Positions 6,045 to 6,252 of a stretch of DNA of 6,252 nucleotides are shown in pieces. The notes beneath the pieces were generated by a model that searched no databases, had not been told where the DNA came from, and saw nothing but the letters and a program-made list of their open reading frames with translations. The stretch comes from Sphingomonas bacterium (lineage in GTDB: Bacteria > Pseudomonadota > Alphaproteobacteria > Sphingomonadales > Sphingomonadaceae). The first letter of the stretch is position 1; the number at the start of each line of letters is the position of its first letter. The position numbers and the translations under genes were made by a program. The stretch spans positions 1-6,252 of the forward strand of contig NZ_CAHJWX010000122.1 of the NCBI RefSeq assembly GCF_903643065.1. The letters run 5' to 3'.

Positions 6045-6252
6045 CTATTGCGCCGCCTTCTTTGCGCGCGGCTTCCCCTCGGCCTTGCTCGCGACCGGCT
6101 TGACCGGGGCGTCCGCCGCCTGCGTGCCCTCGGCCGCTTCCGCCGCCACCGGCGAGCTCTCCAGCACCTGCGTCTCCGCCGTCACCGGCGCGCCCTTTCG
6201 CGTGCGCGGCGCCGTCGCCTCCGCCGGTGCGTCCACGCCGGCGTTCGCGCCC
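6045..6252 (-). CDS. Ala/Pro/Lys-rich C-terminal tail of an unidentified protein (5' partial)
   Basis: A minus-strand frame is open from the right edge of the window to TAG at 6047-6045, giving at least 69 residues. The internal GTG at 6236-6234 is probably not the start, since the frame continues upstream (G-A-N-A-G before it). The sequence is low-complexity: acidic Ala/Glu/Pro stretches (AEAAEGTQAADAP) followed by a basic ending, KAEGKPRAKKAAQ, which suggests a disordered tail. No domain lies within the window, so function cannot be read. Because trigger factor (tig) often precedes clpP in proteobacteria and its C-terminus in some alphaproteobacteria carries Ala/Lys-rich extensions, a trigger-factor tail is one possibility, but this is guesswork; histone-like or ribosome-associated proteins could end similarly. 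Confidence 0.6.
   Translation of the reverse strand, partial: GANAGVDAPAEATAPRTRKGAPVTAETQVLESSPVAAEAAEGTQAADAPVKPVASKAEGKPRAKKAAQ

Overview
This is a GC-rich chromosomal window with strong GC preference at third codon positions. Gene content, a DUF6481-like protein tail and the extragenic palindromes all point to an alphaproteobacterium, most likely a member of the Sphingomonadales. That placement is inference from style and remembered family features, not from a search. No tRNA, rRNA, CRISPR array, transposase or phage gene is visible. Coding density is very high: the longest non-coding gap is 103 bases (5942-6044), so no gene-free stretch exceeds 300 bases.

Plus-strand half (1-3145). The window opens inside the alanine/lysine-rich C-terminus of a small protein resembling DUF6481 (stop at 148). 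Acetyl-CoA synthetase follows (acs, 195-2126), with all its adenylate-forming motifs intact. After a 59-base gap holding an 8-bp hairpin comes a nitronate monooxygenase/2-nitropropane dioxygenase family flavoprotein (2186-3145).

Minus-strand half (3146-6252). Transcription runs right to left through the C-terminal tail of an unidentified protein cut by the window edge (6045-6252), a polyprenol-phosphate-type family 2 glycosyltransferase with two C-terminal membrane helices (5015-5941), the ClpP protease subunit (4271-4960), and an integral-membrane acyltransferase-3 protein (3146-4246). The two strands converge with no base between them: the stop codons of the monooxygenase and the acyltransferase abut at 3143-3148 inside a small perfect hairpin.

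Non-coding points of interest are a head-to-head pair of REP-like palindromes (5955-5985 and 6008-6038) just upstream of the glycosyltransferase, and a candidate heat-shock (RpoH-type) promoter for clpP that overlaps the glycosyltransferase stop codon. The genes are mostly housekeeping or common accessory metabolism: acetate activation, nitronate detoxification, protein turnover and envelope glycan modification. The glycosyltransferase and acyltransferase could both act on envelope glycans, but nothing in the sequence ties them to a defined pathway. I found no convincing undescribed system; the leads offered are regulatory and architectural.
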